From: Cryptomeria japonica
Lineage: Eukaryota; Streptophyta; Pinopsida; Cupressales; Cupressaceae
Assembly (NCBI RefSeq): GCF_030272615.1
Contig: NC_081405.1
Span: 470,692,008 to 470,756,007 of the forward strand
Length of the DNA: 64,000 nt
Direction: 5' to 3'
The notes under the pieces were generated by a model that ran no database searches, was not told the DNA's origin, and was given only the letters and a program-made list of their open reading frames with translations. Numbering within the stretch: the first letter of the stretch is position 1; every line of letters begins with the position of its first letter. The translations under genes were made by a program, and so were the position numbers. Shown here piece after piece: positions 46,044 through 57,147 of the stretch.

Positions 46044-46208
46044 TTATTATTGCTTTCTCTTGCATTGCATTTGTTAGATCTAGATCTAGATTTAGTGTGT
46101 TTCATTTAAGTTTCATTTAAAAAAAAAAAAAGAAAAAAAAAAGGAAAGGTGTGTTTCTTTGTTTCTTTTGCATTGTGTGTTTAAGTTTTATGCAACTTTT
46201 ATTTCAAA

Positions 46209-49085
46209 ATGTCAGATTTTTATTTGCAAGATGTTCATATTTATGATGATGTATGCAATTATGTCGATTATGAGTATAGCCAAAATGAATTAGATGAAGC
46301 TTTAGATGAGTTTTTGAATCTTAAAGATACCAAACCTTCATTTTACCAAAAACTCATAAACCTTGTTACTATGCCATTTCATTGTGATGAGAAAGATAAG
46401 TTGAATGATTCCTCTCAAGGGTACATTCCTATCAACTCTTCCACTGAATCTAGTAACATGGTTGTTTTCAATGATCCCTTCTATGAAGAGATGTCTCCTT
46501 TTGAATCAAAAGATAAACCTTTTAATCGATATGATCATGCTTTGTTGGATGATGCTCTTGATGACTTTGTGGCTTTATCGAAATCTTTAAACAAGAACAA
46601 AACTTCTAATTTAGTTAACATGATAAACCTAAAAGAGCATAATAAGCCTCTCTTTGAAGTCCAAGATGCCTATCCTTCTCCCACCTTTCAAGTTCCTAAA
46701 TCACCTCTCCTTACTGTCCAAGGAGGGTATGGTCATGATTCCTTTTTTACTCTAAATAAATCTATCATCACTATGCAAGGAAGAAAACCTATGAGTCCTT
46801 ATAGTTATGCCAAGCAATTAACTAGAGAGAGTTATCATGCGGTTGCCCATACTTATCATACTAGAAATAATAGGCAGCCTAATCCTCCTCCTGTTACTCC
46901 AGTTTCTCTTCCTAATCCTCAACCAACTCTTCCGCAAGCTCCACGTATTTCACAAGTTCTTGGCAAGGAATATGATCTCATAGAACAACTTAAATCTACC
47001 CCTGCTAAGATATCCCTTTGGGATTTGATTCAAACTTCTTCTGCTTATCATGGAATGTTACAAGATGCCTTGAAAGATTTGAATGCTCCTCCACCTAATG
47101 CATCTAGTAATATAGTATCTTTAGTTAACTCTGTGATGAATCCTAAAGCTCAAATTGTGTTTACTCAAGACGAGTTGCCTACTAGTGAAATTCAACATCA
47201 ATATGATCCCTTGATGATTGTGGTTATCATAAAAGACACTGCTATAAGACGAGCACTGGTAGATAATGGCTCTGGCCTTAATGTGTGTAGCATTAATCTA
47301 TTGCATAAGATGAATGTGGATACATCCCTTATTGATCTTGACTCTCGTCCCATTCAAGGCTTTGATAATGTGGCTAAGTCTTCATTAGGTATTATCACCT
47401 TACCCATCACGGTGGGACCTGTTACTTTGCCTACTCCTATCCATGTTATGTCGGGAAATCTAACATACAACTTGTTATTAGGGAGACCTTGGATTCACAG
47501 TATGCAAGCTGTCCCCTCTACATTGCATAGACAAGTTAAATTTATCGATAACAATAAGACATATATCTTGATAGGTGATACTAAGTTTCAAGCTTGTTTT
47601 CAAACATCTACTTCCAAAGGGAGTTCTTCTAAGCCTTCCTCTTCTGGTGATGACTCTTTACCTATGGATGAATCATCACCCTCTGATAATCAAAGTTCTT
47701 TGGATGAGCCTGAAGTTCCTGAAAAAGATTCTTCTCAACTTGAATGGACACATGAAAAGGCTCTTGATCTTGAAAAGGTTCTCGTAGAAGACGACTGGGG
47801 ATCTCTAGATTTTAATCCCACCTTTGTAGGTGAGTATAGGGTCCCTTCTAGAGAGCTTAAAGTTGAAAAGAAGGAAGAGGCTAAAAATCAATCAATCTTA
47901 CCTAAACCTATGAGCAATAATTTTGTGGCCGCCTCTCAAACTTCTTCTCCTCACACCTCTAATTCTGAAGGATTTGATTCTTTGTCTTATGAAAAACCAC
48001 CTTCTCTTTCTGAAATGGCTGATCGTTATGGTCATGGTTTTCATATTCTAGCTAAGCATGGGTATCATGGAAATGGTTGTGGTGCTCACAAACAAGGGAT
48101 AAAGGTTCCTCTAGAGAATAATCTTTATGATGTGACCTTTGGACTTGGTTTTAATCCTTACAAGCGCATTAAAGCTTCTAAGAGACCATGTATTAGTGTT
48201 AATACTATTTCTACATCTCTACCAATGAGACACCCTGAGTATATTGATGGGGATCCTTCGTGTGCCTATGCTTTGGATGTCTTTCCTACTGATGATGCTT
48301 TAGCTGAGTTTTTAGGAGCATATGATACTCTTCCTCGTTATCATCACAATAGGGGACTTCCTTATTGTTTGAACACTGAAGCCTATTTTGGAAAAGAGAT
48401 TGATAATGATGAGATTGTGAAAGAATTCCCTCAGTTAAAGGATACTCCTCAACAAAGTAATCTTCTCACAAGTGACACCATTGATGTTAAGATGGATCCT
48501 GGCAATGAAGACAAAGTTATTAAAATTGGAAAATGTTTGGATGAAGAAGAACAAAAACAGTATGCAGATTTATTGCATGAATTCCCTGAGATCTTTGCTT
48601 GGACATATTCTGACATGCCTGGTATAGATCCTAAGATTGTTACTCATAATATTGTCTTAGTTCCCGATGCTAAGCCTGTGAAACAAAAGAGTCAAAAAAT
48701 GAATCCTAAGGTAGCTTTGCTTGTTAAGGCTGAGATTGAAAAATTATTGGAGGCTGGATTTATCCGCCCTATTGATTATTCCCCGTGGATTTTGAATATT
48801 TTCGCTGTGGCTAAATCAGATAATAAAATAAGAATGTGTACCGACTTTCAAGATTTAAATAAGGCTTCTTTAAAAGACGATTTCCCTCTCCCAAACATTG
48901 ACATGATAGTTGATTCTACAGCAGGACATACTTTGTTATCCTTCATGGACGGTTTTTCAGGATACAATCAAATTTTCATTAATCCTCAAGATCAATTCAA
49001 AACTACTTTCACCACTCCTTGGGGTACGTTTTGTTGGGTGATGATGCCTTTTGGACTTAAAAACGCAGGCGCAACTTATCAATGA
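46209..49085 (+). pseudogene. gypsy 2 protease-RT with an unusual N-terminus, no gag
   Basis: 958 codons opening only 188 bases after the LTR. Residues 1-250 have no gag core and no zinc knuckle. They are acidic, and LDEALDEFL (28-36) and LDDALDDF (113-120) resemble TDDALAEFLGAY near 694. From about 255 the frame matches gypsy 1: YDLIEQLKSTPAKISLWDLI, then protease LVDNGSGLNVCSINLL (about 47255-47300), YNLLLGRPWIHSMQ, a G-patch-like YGHGFHILAKHGYHGNGCG (about 48025), and RT (FIRPIDYSPWILNIFAVAKS, RMCTDFQDLNKAS, MDGFSGYNQI, MPFGLKNAGATYQ). Here LNKACPKDD reads LNKASLKDD. The frame stops at TGA 49083-49085, best explained by CGA to TGA. Confidence 0.85.
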
Positions 49086-51757
49086 GCGATGACCCTTATC
49101 TTTCATGATTATATGCATAAGATTTTAGAAGATTATGTTGATGATGTTTTAGCCAAATCCATTCTCTGTATAGATCATATTAAGATCCTTCGTCAAATCT
49201 TTGAAAGAATTCGTAAATATCACATGCGCTTGAATCCCCGATAATGTGTTTTTGGTGTGGATAGTGGAAAACTATTAGGATTCATAGTTTCGCATCGTGG
49301 GATTGAGGTGGACACTAAGAAAATAGATGCTATTGTCAACATGCCACGTCCTAGAAATGTGTCTCAACTCAAAAGCTTACAAGGAAAGATTCAAGCTATT
49401 CGTAGGTTCGTATCTCAACTTGCGGATCGTACTTTTCCTTTTACTCAACTTCTCAAAAAGAATATCACTTTTCAATGGAACGAAGATTGTCGGCAAGCAT
49501 TTGAAGATTTAAAAGCATATTTGGCTAATCCTCCTATCCTTCAACCTGCCGAACCTTCTAAACCCTTCCTTCTTTATACAGCTGCTTCCTCTTATGCTCT
49601 CATAGCATTATTGGCACAACATGATAAAGATGGTAAAGAGTGTCCGGTTTATTATATAAGTCAAACCTTACTCGATTATGAGACCCGATATTCTACGATA
49701 GAAAGACAATGCTTGGCCTTCGTGTTTGCGACTCATAAATTGAGACATTATCTTTTGAATTCAGAAGTCCACGTCATGGTAAAGTTTGATCCTTTGAAGC
49801 ATTTTTTCTCTAAAACTGATTTATCAGGATGCCTAGCTAAGTGGGTTATGATGTTAACTGAATTTGACCTTAAATTTGTTTCACAAAGAGCAATTAAAGG
49901 GCAAGCATTGACTGATCACTTAGTTGAGGCCCCTTCACCTTTCTCCTTCCCTAACCCTGAGTCTTTTCCTGATGACTTCATTCTGTGTACAGAGAAAGAT
50001 GGAACTTGGGAGTTGTACTTTGATGGCTCTAAGTGTCGTACGGGATTGGGGGCAGGTGTTGTTTTGATTTCTCCTACAAAGAAATCCATTCCCTTGTCTT
50101 ATCGTCTCAATTTCCTATGTACCAATAACATTGCCGAGTATGAGGCTCTTATAGCAGGAATAAAGGCAGCCTTGGCTCTGAATGTAAAGCACATACATAT
50201 TTATGGAGATTCTCAATTAATTATAAGACAAGTAACAGGACTGTATCAAGCAAGACAAGACAAACTATCACAATATAAAGACCTTGCTATCTCTTTGTTA
50301 CAAAAAATCGATTCTTATACCATGGAACCTGTTCCTTGAAAAGATAATCGACATGCAGACGCAATGGCATGTGTGGCTTCTCTTGTATCTTTAGAGGACC
50401 CTGTGGTTGATCTTAAATTTGTTATTCACAACCTTATTTCTCCAGCTATTGTAGATGATTCTAGCCCGGTGACATGTTGCGACTTTATAGACACAGATGA
50501 ATGGTATTCGCATATCATAAGATTCTTGACTGATGGTACCTTTCCTAATTCCGCCAATAGAAACACTAAGGCTAGAATCTACAAGTTGTCTGCTAGATAT
50601 ATCATTCTTTCTAATGTTCTTTACCGAAGGGGTTATAACGGTCTTCTCCTTCGTTGTCTTAACAAATCGGAAATCCTTGTTGCTCTTGAAGAGGCACATT
50701 TAGGTGCCTGTGGGGGGCATTTTGGAGGCAAATCCTTGGTTCAAAGATTGCTTTGTATGGGATATTATTGGCAAACTATGCAGAAGGATTCTTTTTCATT
50801 TGTTAAGAAATGTCATCAATGTCAACAACACAATAATCTGATTCATGCTCCTGCCCAAGAACTCCGTTCTCAGGTAGCCTCTTGGCCTTTCTCTACATGG
50901 GGGTTGGATCTCATCGGTAAAATCTCTCCTCCATCTCAATGACATACTTTCATTATAACTGCAACAGATTACTTTACAAAGTGGGTAGAAGCTGTTCCTC
51001 TTCGCTCTACTACTGCTGACATATTTGTCGATTTCTTCTAGAAAACATTATTTCTCAATTTGGGATACCTTCCACTATAATCTCAGATAATGGGACATCA
51101 TTTAAGAATAAAGACGTGAAGAAATTCCTCGAGAAATATCATATCAAACATCGATTTTCTACACCATACTATCCTCAATCAAATGGTCAAGCCGAATCAT
51201 CCAATAAAATAATTGAACAAATTCTTCGCAAAACCGTGAATAAGCATGGTAAGGATTGGAGTACTCAGCTAATTTATGCTCTTTGGGCTTACTGAACAAG
51301 TGTACGAATTGCTATAGGAACTACCCCTTATAATCTTGTTTATGGTGTTGATGCTATTATGCCTTTAGAATTAGAGATTTCGTCACTTAGAGTTTCTCTC
51401 AAAGGTATAGTAGATGATGACTCTTATAGAGAGCAAAGACTTCAATAGCTTGAGATGCTTGATGAATAGCGTATAAATTCTCTTGAGCATATTCAAGCAT
51501 ATCACAAAACTCTACAACGAAGCTATAATGATAAGGTTATTCAACGTTCCTTCTCAGTAGGTGACTTAGTTCTCTATGAGAATCAGCGCAATGTGAATGC
51601 CTTACCTGAGGAAAAGGGAAAATTTAGTCCTAATTGGCTTGGACCATATATTGTTATTGAAGATTATGGATCAGGTGCTTACAAAATAGCGGATGTAGAC
51701 AATATGCCTCTTAAAGAACCTATAAACACTATGCACTTGCATAGATACTATGCTTAA
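49086..51757 (+). pseudogene. gypsy 2 RT end, RNase H pair and integrase, decayed
   Basis: Continues in frame: YVDD at 49134-49145, a stop TAA at 49242, RNase H (FLLYTAASSYALIALLAQHD), then the Tat-type second RNase H (WELYFDGSKCRTGLGAGVV, NNIAEYEALIAG, IYGDSQLIIRQ). Further stops: TGA 50337 (before KDNRHADAMA), TGA 50940, TGA 51293 and two TAG near 51450. A frameshift near 51040 moves the integrase core to another frame. Integrase residues are still readable: Asp in GLDLIG (about 50908), Asp in SDNG (51086-51088) and Glu in GQAESSNK (51194-51196), DD35E spacing. Ends at TAA 51755-51757. Confidence 0.85.
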
Positions 51758-52358
51758 TTCCTCATTCCTTATCATTCATCTATTTCCTTCTTCAAAATTG
51801 GATAATATGTTAGCATATCTTTGTTAGAGCAATTAGAATTAAATGATATGTTGTTTAATCTATATTGCTTTGTTCTTGACAAGCGTGTTTCTTTACTCTC
51901 TAGTTTGTCTTGAATTCATTTATGTAAATTGCAAAAGATTTACATTTTCATTATGTTGGCATATTATACAATGTCTTTATGTGTTAAGTTGAATTGTGTC
52001 ATGTTGTGTTTAAGTTCAAATTAAATCACATTAGTTATATGATTCTTAGGCTTAACACATATTTCTTCCCTATCATCAATGTAGTACTTGATCAAATATT
52101 TTAATTAAGTCACACATGTATCAATTTAATCATGGAGCATTGAGAAACCAATCACATGGAAATTAAATTCAGAACATACATGTAAATCTACCAAATGTGT
52201 TACCCTTAATCAAAGCAAAACATACATTGTTTTAGGCATTAGAGATAACACGTTTGAAACAAAGAGAAGCATGTGTATATATATATATATATATATGTGA
52301 CTCGTATGATACAAAAGTAGGTCACTATACAAAATGTGACCTATCCTACATCATGAGA
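51758..52358. other. gypsy 2 spacer between pol and the antisense gene
   Basis: AT-rich, no ORF. It contains an (AT)n run at about 52274-52297. The 3' ends of pol (plus strand) and of the PMD gene (minus strand) face each other across it, so their transcripts would converge here. Confidence 0.6.
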
Positions 52359-52759
52359 TCATCTCCTATCCCTAGGGCTAGTGGCTGGAGAGTGACGACT
52401 AGACGCTCCCTCCTGATCCGGCCGTGAAGGTGGACCCATAGGTGTATAGCGTGATATAGACCGTGAATGACTCCGAGAGGAACTCCTACGATCCCTATCC
52501 ATAAGGATCATGCGATACGAGGTAGCCTCGGCCTGAGCTGCTACTAGGTCACGCTGTGCCTGCTGAAGGTTCTCTGATAGAACTCTCTCTCTCTCCCTCC
52601 ATATTTCCACCTGTACTCGAAATGAGGAAAATAAGTCCTCATGCCGACCCACATTCCCCTGAGGCCTATTAGCAACCTGTGAGGAACTAGGGATCTGTGC
52701 CCTCGTGGAAATATCTGTCACTACTTGCTGGATCAAGGAGCGCCACTCCTGCACATTAG

Positions 52760-52839
52760 CTGTAGCAGTAGAACAGATTTTGTATTAGTACCATTCTATA
52801 TCATCAAAACATTAATCAATCAACATAAACCTACTATAC
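52760..52839 (-). other. Intron 2 of the antisense PMD gene
   Basis: 80 bp, AT-rich. Donor gatccag|gtatag, acceptor ctactgctacag|ctaatg. Splicing joins GGA GAT CCA G to CT AAT GTG, preserving the frame into exon 3. Its length is near the usual minimum for plant introns. Confidence 0.7.
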
Positions 52840-54472
52840 CTGGATCTCCCTCGTGCCAGTAGGGATCGTGATATGGTAGCATCTGTGACTGGGAACTGCT
52901 AGGCTCCCCATGCTCGAATGATCTGTGCACGATGGGTGCAGGTCTCCGTATTGCCTCATGTTCCCCCTTTTGAGGAATATGAGGAGGATCCAAGGCTATG
53001 GTATCATCTCCTGAATGGTGGGGAGCTGCATCTGACTCCTCCTCGTCATCTCTATCCTCCTCCTCCTCATCATCCTCCTCCTCGTCTGCATCCTCACCCG
53101 CATCCTCATTCTCCTCATCATCATCTCTATCTGTGTCATCCTCCTCTCCTTCCCCCTCCTCCTTGGCACTAGGCTGATCTCCTATGGGTGGATCAGGATC
53201 TCCTGCCTCCTCATGACCCTCTCCCTCCTCTGGCTCCTTCGATCTGGATCCCGGATCCTCATCTTGGTCTCCATGTCTCCATGGACCTGGATGGCCTGTC
53301 GGGTGATCCAGTGGAAAGATAGGCCCTGGGTATGTCCTCACAAACCATGACAGATACCTGCGCTGTGCTCTGGGATCTACGGCATAATCAGTGACCACAT
53401 CCTGATCAGACCCCTCTATATCTGTGATCTTGATATCATCTATCGTAGGTCTCGCTACTTCTCTGGGTCTGGGAAGGACTCGTGAGTGTTGAGTGTAGAT
53501 GGGTACATCAGCTGGAACACACTGCTCTAGCCCAAACTGCCTCCATACTCGGCCAAAGTAGAATGGGACTATGATATGTGGGTATCGTCCTCTCAGTAGG
53601 TGGTTCCTCTGTAAGAATGCTAGCTGCCTCTCCATCCCATCCCATCTATGCATCCGCAGATATGGTCTCCATACTGTCACCTCAGCTGTCAATCTATCAA
53701 ACGTCACTCTCCAATGTAATAGATCCCCAAATCTCCACTCATTGGTAAGTGGATAGGCAAACACCCCGGGTCGCTCGCTAGCCACACTCATCGGATAGCT
53801 AACAGGCCTGGTGCATGTGAAGTGCTCAAATATCCACACCTGCAGAAGTGTGCATGTCATCAAGCTACAACCCTATCCAAAAACATACTCCTTGAGGTCG
53901 TGATAGAGATGTGCAAGCATACTCTGACCCCAGGCATATACTCTCCTATGTCTCTCCATAGCCCTAATGCACCATGTGAGACCCCCATGCATGTGCGTAC
54001 CTCACCCATTAGGGCAGACAGCTAGTGCAATGATGGCAATCATAAGACATCTCATGAGGGGCACCTCTCCAGTAGGATGTAAGAGCCAGCTGACCATGAT
54101 GCGACCTCTTGTCTCACTCGACATGACTCTCCCTATGCAGTATACCTGCTCCCTCTGATGGTCCTCTATTGACCGATCGGTCGCGTATGCCACGGTAGCT
54201 CTTCTGATAGGTAGGCGAAGTATGCGGTACACATCCTCAAGTGTCATTGTCATCTCCCCTACTGGAAGCTGGAATGTACATGTGTCAGGATCCCATTGCT
54301 CCATAAGTGCCATCAGCATCGCAGGATGGAATCAAATGGCCGACATGAGAATCGCAGACCATAGACCTACTATAGATAATGTATCTCTCTCTGCCTGAGT
54401 CAGCCGGGGAATCTGATCTCGCAGACTGTGAAGAATCTGCCCCACAGTGTGCTCTCTCATGTATGGGAGACC

Positions 54473-54818
54473 CTGCGATACAAAAATATCAGTGTAATCA
54501 GTACTCAATCATCAAAATCATTTATGCCAAAAGCGCAAACTGTTGAACATCGAAAGCTAACCCTTGCCAAGTCCTGATTGGGACCATGGCGCTTTGAGGG
54601 GACCATGGCGCCCTGATAGGACCATGGCACCCCACAGGGACCATGGCGCCCTTTAGGGACCATGGCGCCCTGATAGGACCATGGCGCCCTTTAGGGACCA
54701 TGGCGCCCTGATAGGACCATGGCGCCCTGGGTGGGACCTAGGGTCAGATTCTCGGGCCTGCATTCGATCACAGAAACTCAAAGTCAACAGAAATGCAGTC
54801 AAAGTTCAGTCAACTCAC
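54473..54818 (-). other. Intron 1 of the antisense PMD gene
   Basis: 346 bp. Donor gacgag|gtgagtt and acceptor tttttgtatcgcag|gg, with a T-rich stretch before the acceptor. Removing it keeps the frame. It houses the 19-bp minisatellite. Confidence 0.7.
54581..54733 (+). repeat. 19-bp GC-rich minisatellite in PMD intron 1
   Basis: Eight units starting ggaccatggc at 54581, 54600, 54619, 54638, 54657, 54676, 54695 and 54714, then a partial one at 54734. Two main types alternate: ggaccatggcgccctgata and ggaccatggcgccctttag, giving a 38-bp higher-order period. The core word resembles gggaccgtggcgcc in the gypsy 2 LTR (44714). Confidence 0.9.
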
Positions 54819-54899
54819 CTCGTCTAGTGGCTCATTGCCGATCACGGCCTGTCGCATGATCTCTATCCTCGTGGGATGCTCCGGTCATCGTGAAGGCAT

Positions 54900-55466
54900 G
54901 ATGATGGCTATGTGGGCTCCACTGCAATGAACAATACTCAGAAATCAACAAAGTGACAAATGCAATAGTCACTTTCAAGTTATATACTTTCATTCCTTTA
55001 CCTTTACTTTCAAAACCCTAATTCTCCTCTATCACTTGTTTTATCATAACTTGAGTTTGGGAAATGCGATTTTCAAACCGTTTTTTGCGTAGGAATCATA
55101 TTTTCGTTCCCTTACTCCCTTGATGTTCCAAAATGTGCTCTGATGAAGCCTCTTTAGTGAACATCTATCATCAATAATCTCTCACACAATTTGTCGTCAG
55201 TAAACATGCTACCTTGTTTCACCTCCCTAATAAGCAAGCCGAAACAGGGGGGGCATATAGCTACTCGCAAATTTCATCACTTTCCTTAGTAAGCATTAGG
55301 TGATTTTGTGATCTAACGTGTGTTTTGTAGGGTGCGGTTCCTAACTATGTACTGCAGATACCGCTGGGGGCTTCGTTCGACGGACTTATGGATATATCCT
55401 TTTTCAAATAATGTTTACTTTCCTGTACTTTAGCTTGCATATGCACGTAGTACTCATATGACTGCT
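54900..55466. other. gypsy 2 spacer upstream of the PMD gene
   Basis: No ORF. It would contain the PMD gene's promoter if it has its own; I see no convincing TATA box. A second purine run, gaaacaggggggg at about 55241-55253, precedes the real polypurine tract by about 215 bases. Confidence 0.5.
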
Positions 55467-55481
55467 AAAGTGGGGGCTAAA
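55467..55481 (+). promoter_or_regulatory. Polypurine tract of gypsy 2
   Basis: aaagtgggggctaaa directly before the 3' LTR start tgtaacatcg. Confidence 0.8.
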
Positions 55482-57147
55482 TGTAACATCGTAAATTGTA
55501 CGCACTTGCTAAAGCAGTACAATTTCACACCTAGTTTAGCACCCGCCTTGGTGCATTTTGCATTGCATTTCCCCTTTAGCACTTAATTAATCAAATAAAT
55601 TAGGTCTAAGGTTCTATTTCATCATCTTCCACATCATAAAGTCGGGCTCTTTTCATTAAAGTGTGCCCCTTTCATTTTATTCCTCCAATACATCATTTAA
55701 CCAAAAACCCTAATTAGGTCCTATTTTGAACTTAGGGGCTTGATTTCGGGGGTCAAAACATCTCGAAATCACCTGTAACTTCGGGATTCGCTCTAAAATC
55801 ATCATATCCGATGGCCCTGAAAATTTGGTGAAAAGTTGTCAGGACCGTGGCGCCCGGAGTGCACACAGTCCTGGACATTTTTCCCAAAATTTTAGGAGTG
55901 CAATCCAATCATAAAATAAAGCTTAACCCCAAGAAATTGGTTGGAGATTCAATCTCTAGGTCGGCCAAAAGTTGGAATTAAGACCTAGGGTTTCATACAT
56001 AAGAGCTCTCTTTCTTCATTTGAAAGGATCTAAATTTTGGCTTTAGGAACCTCATATACAGCAAAAGGGCAGATCTTTGAAGACTTGAGCAACATTCAAC
56101 ATTCATTCATCAAGCATTCATCAATTTCATTCATCCACTTAAGACTTGGAAGACATTGAAGAGCAATAGGGGATCACCGACTGAAGATTGGCTTGTACCC
56201 CTCCCTTGGGGTTGGGTATGATTTCATGTTGTTTTCATGTCTTTGCATGAGCTTCATTATATCATTTACATTCATTCTTTAGATCACTTTGCATCTTGAT
56301 TTGGAGCATTCACATTATCATTTACAAGCAATTAGGGTTTACTTTCTAGGTTGCTCTAGTTTGCTTACTTGCATTTTAGGATCTTGCACATACACAAGGT
56401 CTGCACACACATTACTTTTACAATACAACTTGGCTATTCGTGGAGGTGGAAATCAGCAAAGCGGGGGTTTGACTAAGGCAAAACCCTATATAGCCGCCCA
56501 AAACACCTTTTCAGATATAAGTGCAGATTTTGGGATTCAGACGACGCTGCAAGTTGCAGATCTGGAAGAAGCAGACAGAGACCGAACCATACACCAAGTT
56601 TCAGAGCCGAAGAGCAGGATAGGGGCATGGGGCACCTTGGTCCTGCCAGGACAGGGGTGCTGGGCACCCTGGTCCCTGGGACAAAGGCGCTGGGTGCCCT
56701 GGTCCCTCTGTCAGACAGCAAGTTTTCGGCAGTTCGGACAGCTTTCCAGGTTGTAAGATAGCAGTTTCAGGAGCAGTTTCAGGGGCAGAATCAGGACAGT
56801 GGCGCTCGCACCCCCGTCCCGAAAATTTTCACTCAGATTTTGACTCTGGGTATGCATTTGCATTCTTTTCTTGTCCTTGTGTTTACAGCTTTCCATAGTT
56901 TAAGTTCAATTCTGCAATCTTGTTATTAGTTCATACTTGCACTTTGGGGTTAGGGATTGAACTTGCATCATTTTATCTTTCAATTACAACAACGGAATAG
57001 AAATCCTAATAGGTAGCCTGTGGCTCTCTCTTCCACAAAAAGAAGTAGCCAATTGTGTGATATCTCTAGGCTCTTTTGTATTCCACAATGTGTGTCAAAA
57101 GGTAGGATTAGGACATGTTAGCCTAGTCTCGCTTTTTCCCCTACACA
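55482..57147 (+). repeat. 3' LTR of gypsy 2
   Basis: 1666 bp, about 63 substitutions and a 7-bp gap from the 5' LTR (hand count). The 10-bp stem of the 5' LTR is here caggaccgtg / cacagtcctg, still largely paired. Confidence 0.9.

Larger units (their letters stand above)
52359..54899 (-). pseudogene. Antisense plant mobile domain (PMD) gene inside gypsy 2, three exons
   Basis: Exon 1 54899-54819, exon 2 54472-52840, exon 3 52759-52359, joined by GT-AG introns (54473-54818, 52760-52839). The spliced length, 2115 bases, is 705 codons including the terminal TGA. Exon 2 has the PMD core: GLWSAILMSAI, FQLPVGEMTMTLEDVYRIL, LTWCIRAMERHRRVYAWGQ, LLQVWIFEHF. PMD proteins such as MAIN/MAIL1 are nuclear host factors, and PMDs also occur in plant transposons (established knowledge). 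A long Glu/Asp tract follows near residues 470-520. Exon 3 adds a coiled segment (WRERERVLSENLQQAQRDL) and a Ser/Arg-rich tail. Four in-frame stops (TGA 54885, 54332, 54002; TAG 53873) are all one C-to-T change from CGA or CAG. It lies wholly between pol and the 3' LTR, opposite to pol. Confidence 0.8.
44348..57147 (+). mobile_element. Older Ty3/gypsy element, Tat type, with antisense PMD gene (gypsy 2)
   Basis: LTRs at 44348-46020 and 55482-57147 start tgtaac(g/a)tcgtaaattg and end cccctacaca. The flanking 5 bases atata (44343-44347 and 57148-57152) fit a target duplication, though the left one lies in a TA microsatellite. The primer site matches that of gypsy 1. Protease, RT, two RNase H domains and integrase lie on the plus strand, with no recognisable gag. 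Between pol and the purine tract sits a minus-strand gene with a plant mobile domain. By hand I count about 63 substitutions between LTRs, about 56 of them transitions, so the element is far older than gypsy 1. Stops and a frameshift break pol. Confidence 0.9.

Noticed and set aside
4256..52297. CRISPR-like or satellite arrays
   Set aside because: The regular arrays found are TA microsatellites (4256-4277, 44319-44347, 52274-52297), a 30-bp repeat in gypsy 1 and the 19-bp minisatellite; none has unique spacers and the genome is a plant's.
53860..54001. A further PMD intron between cccattag (54010) and the ctgcag near 53842
   Set aside because: Donor-like and acceptor-like words exist, but the frame through this stretch reads a PMD-like segment (LTWCIRAMERHRRVYAWGQ) and connects in phase on both sides apart from single stops, so it is exon.
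45162..56756. 155-codon ORF present in both LTRs of gypsy 2
   Set aside because: Presence in both copies follows from LTR duplication; no domain, and differences do not favour silent sites in any way I can see.
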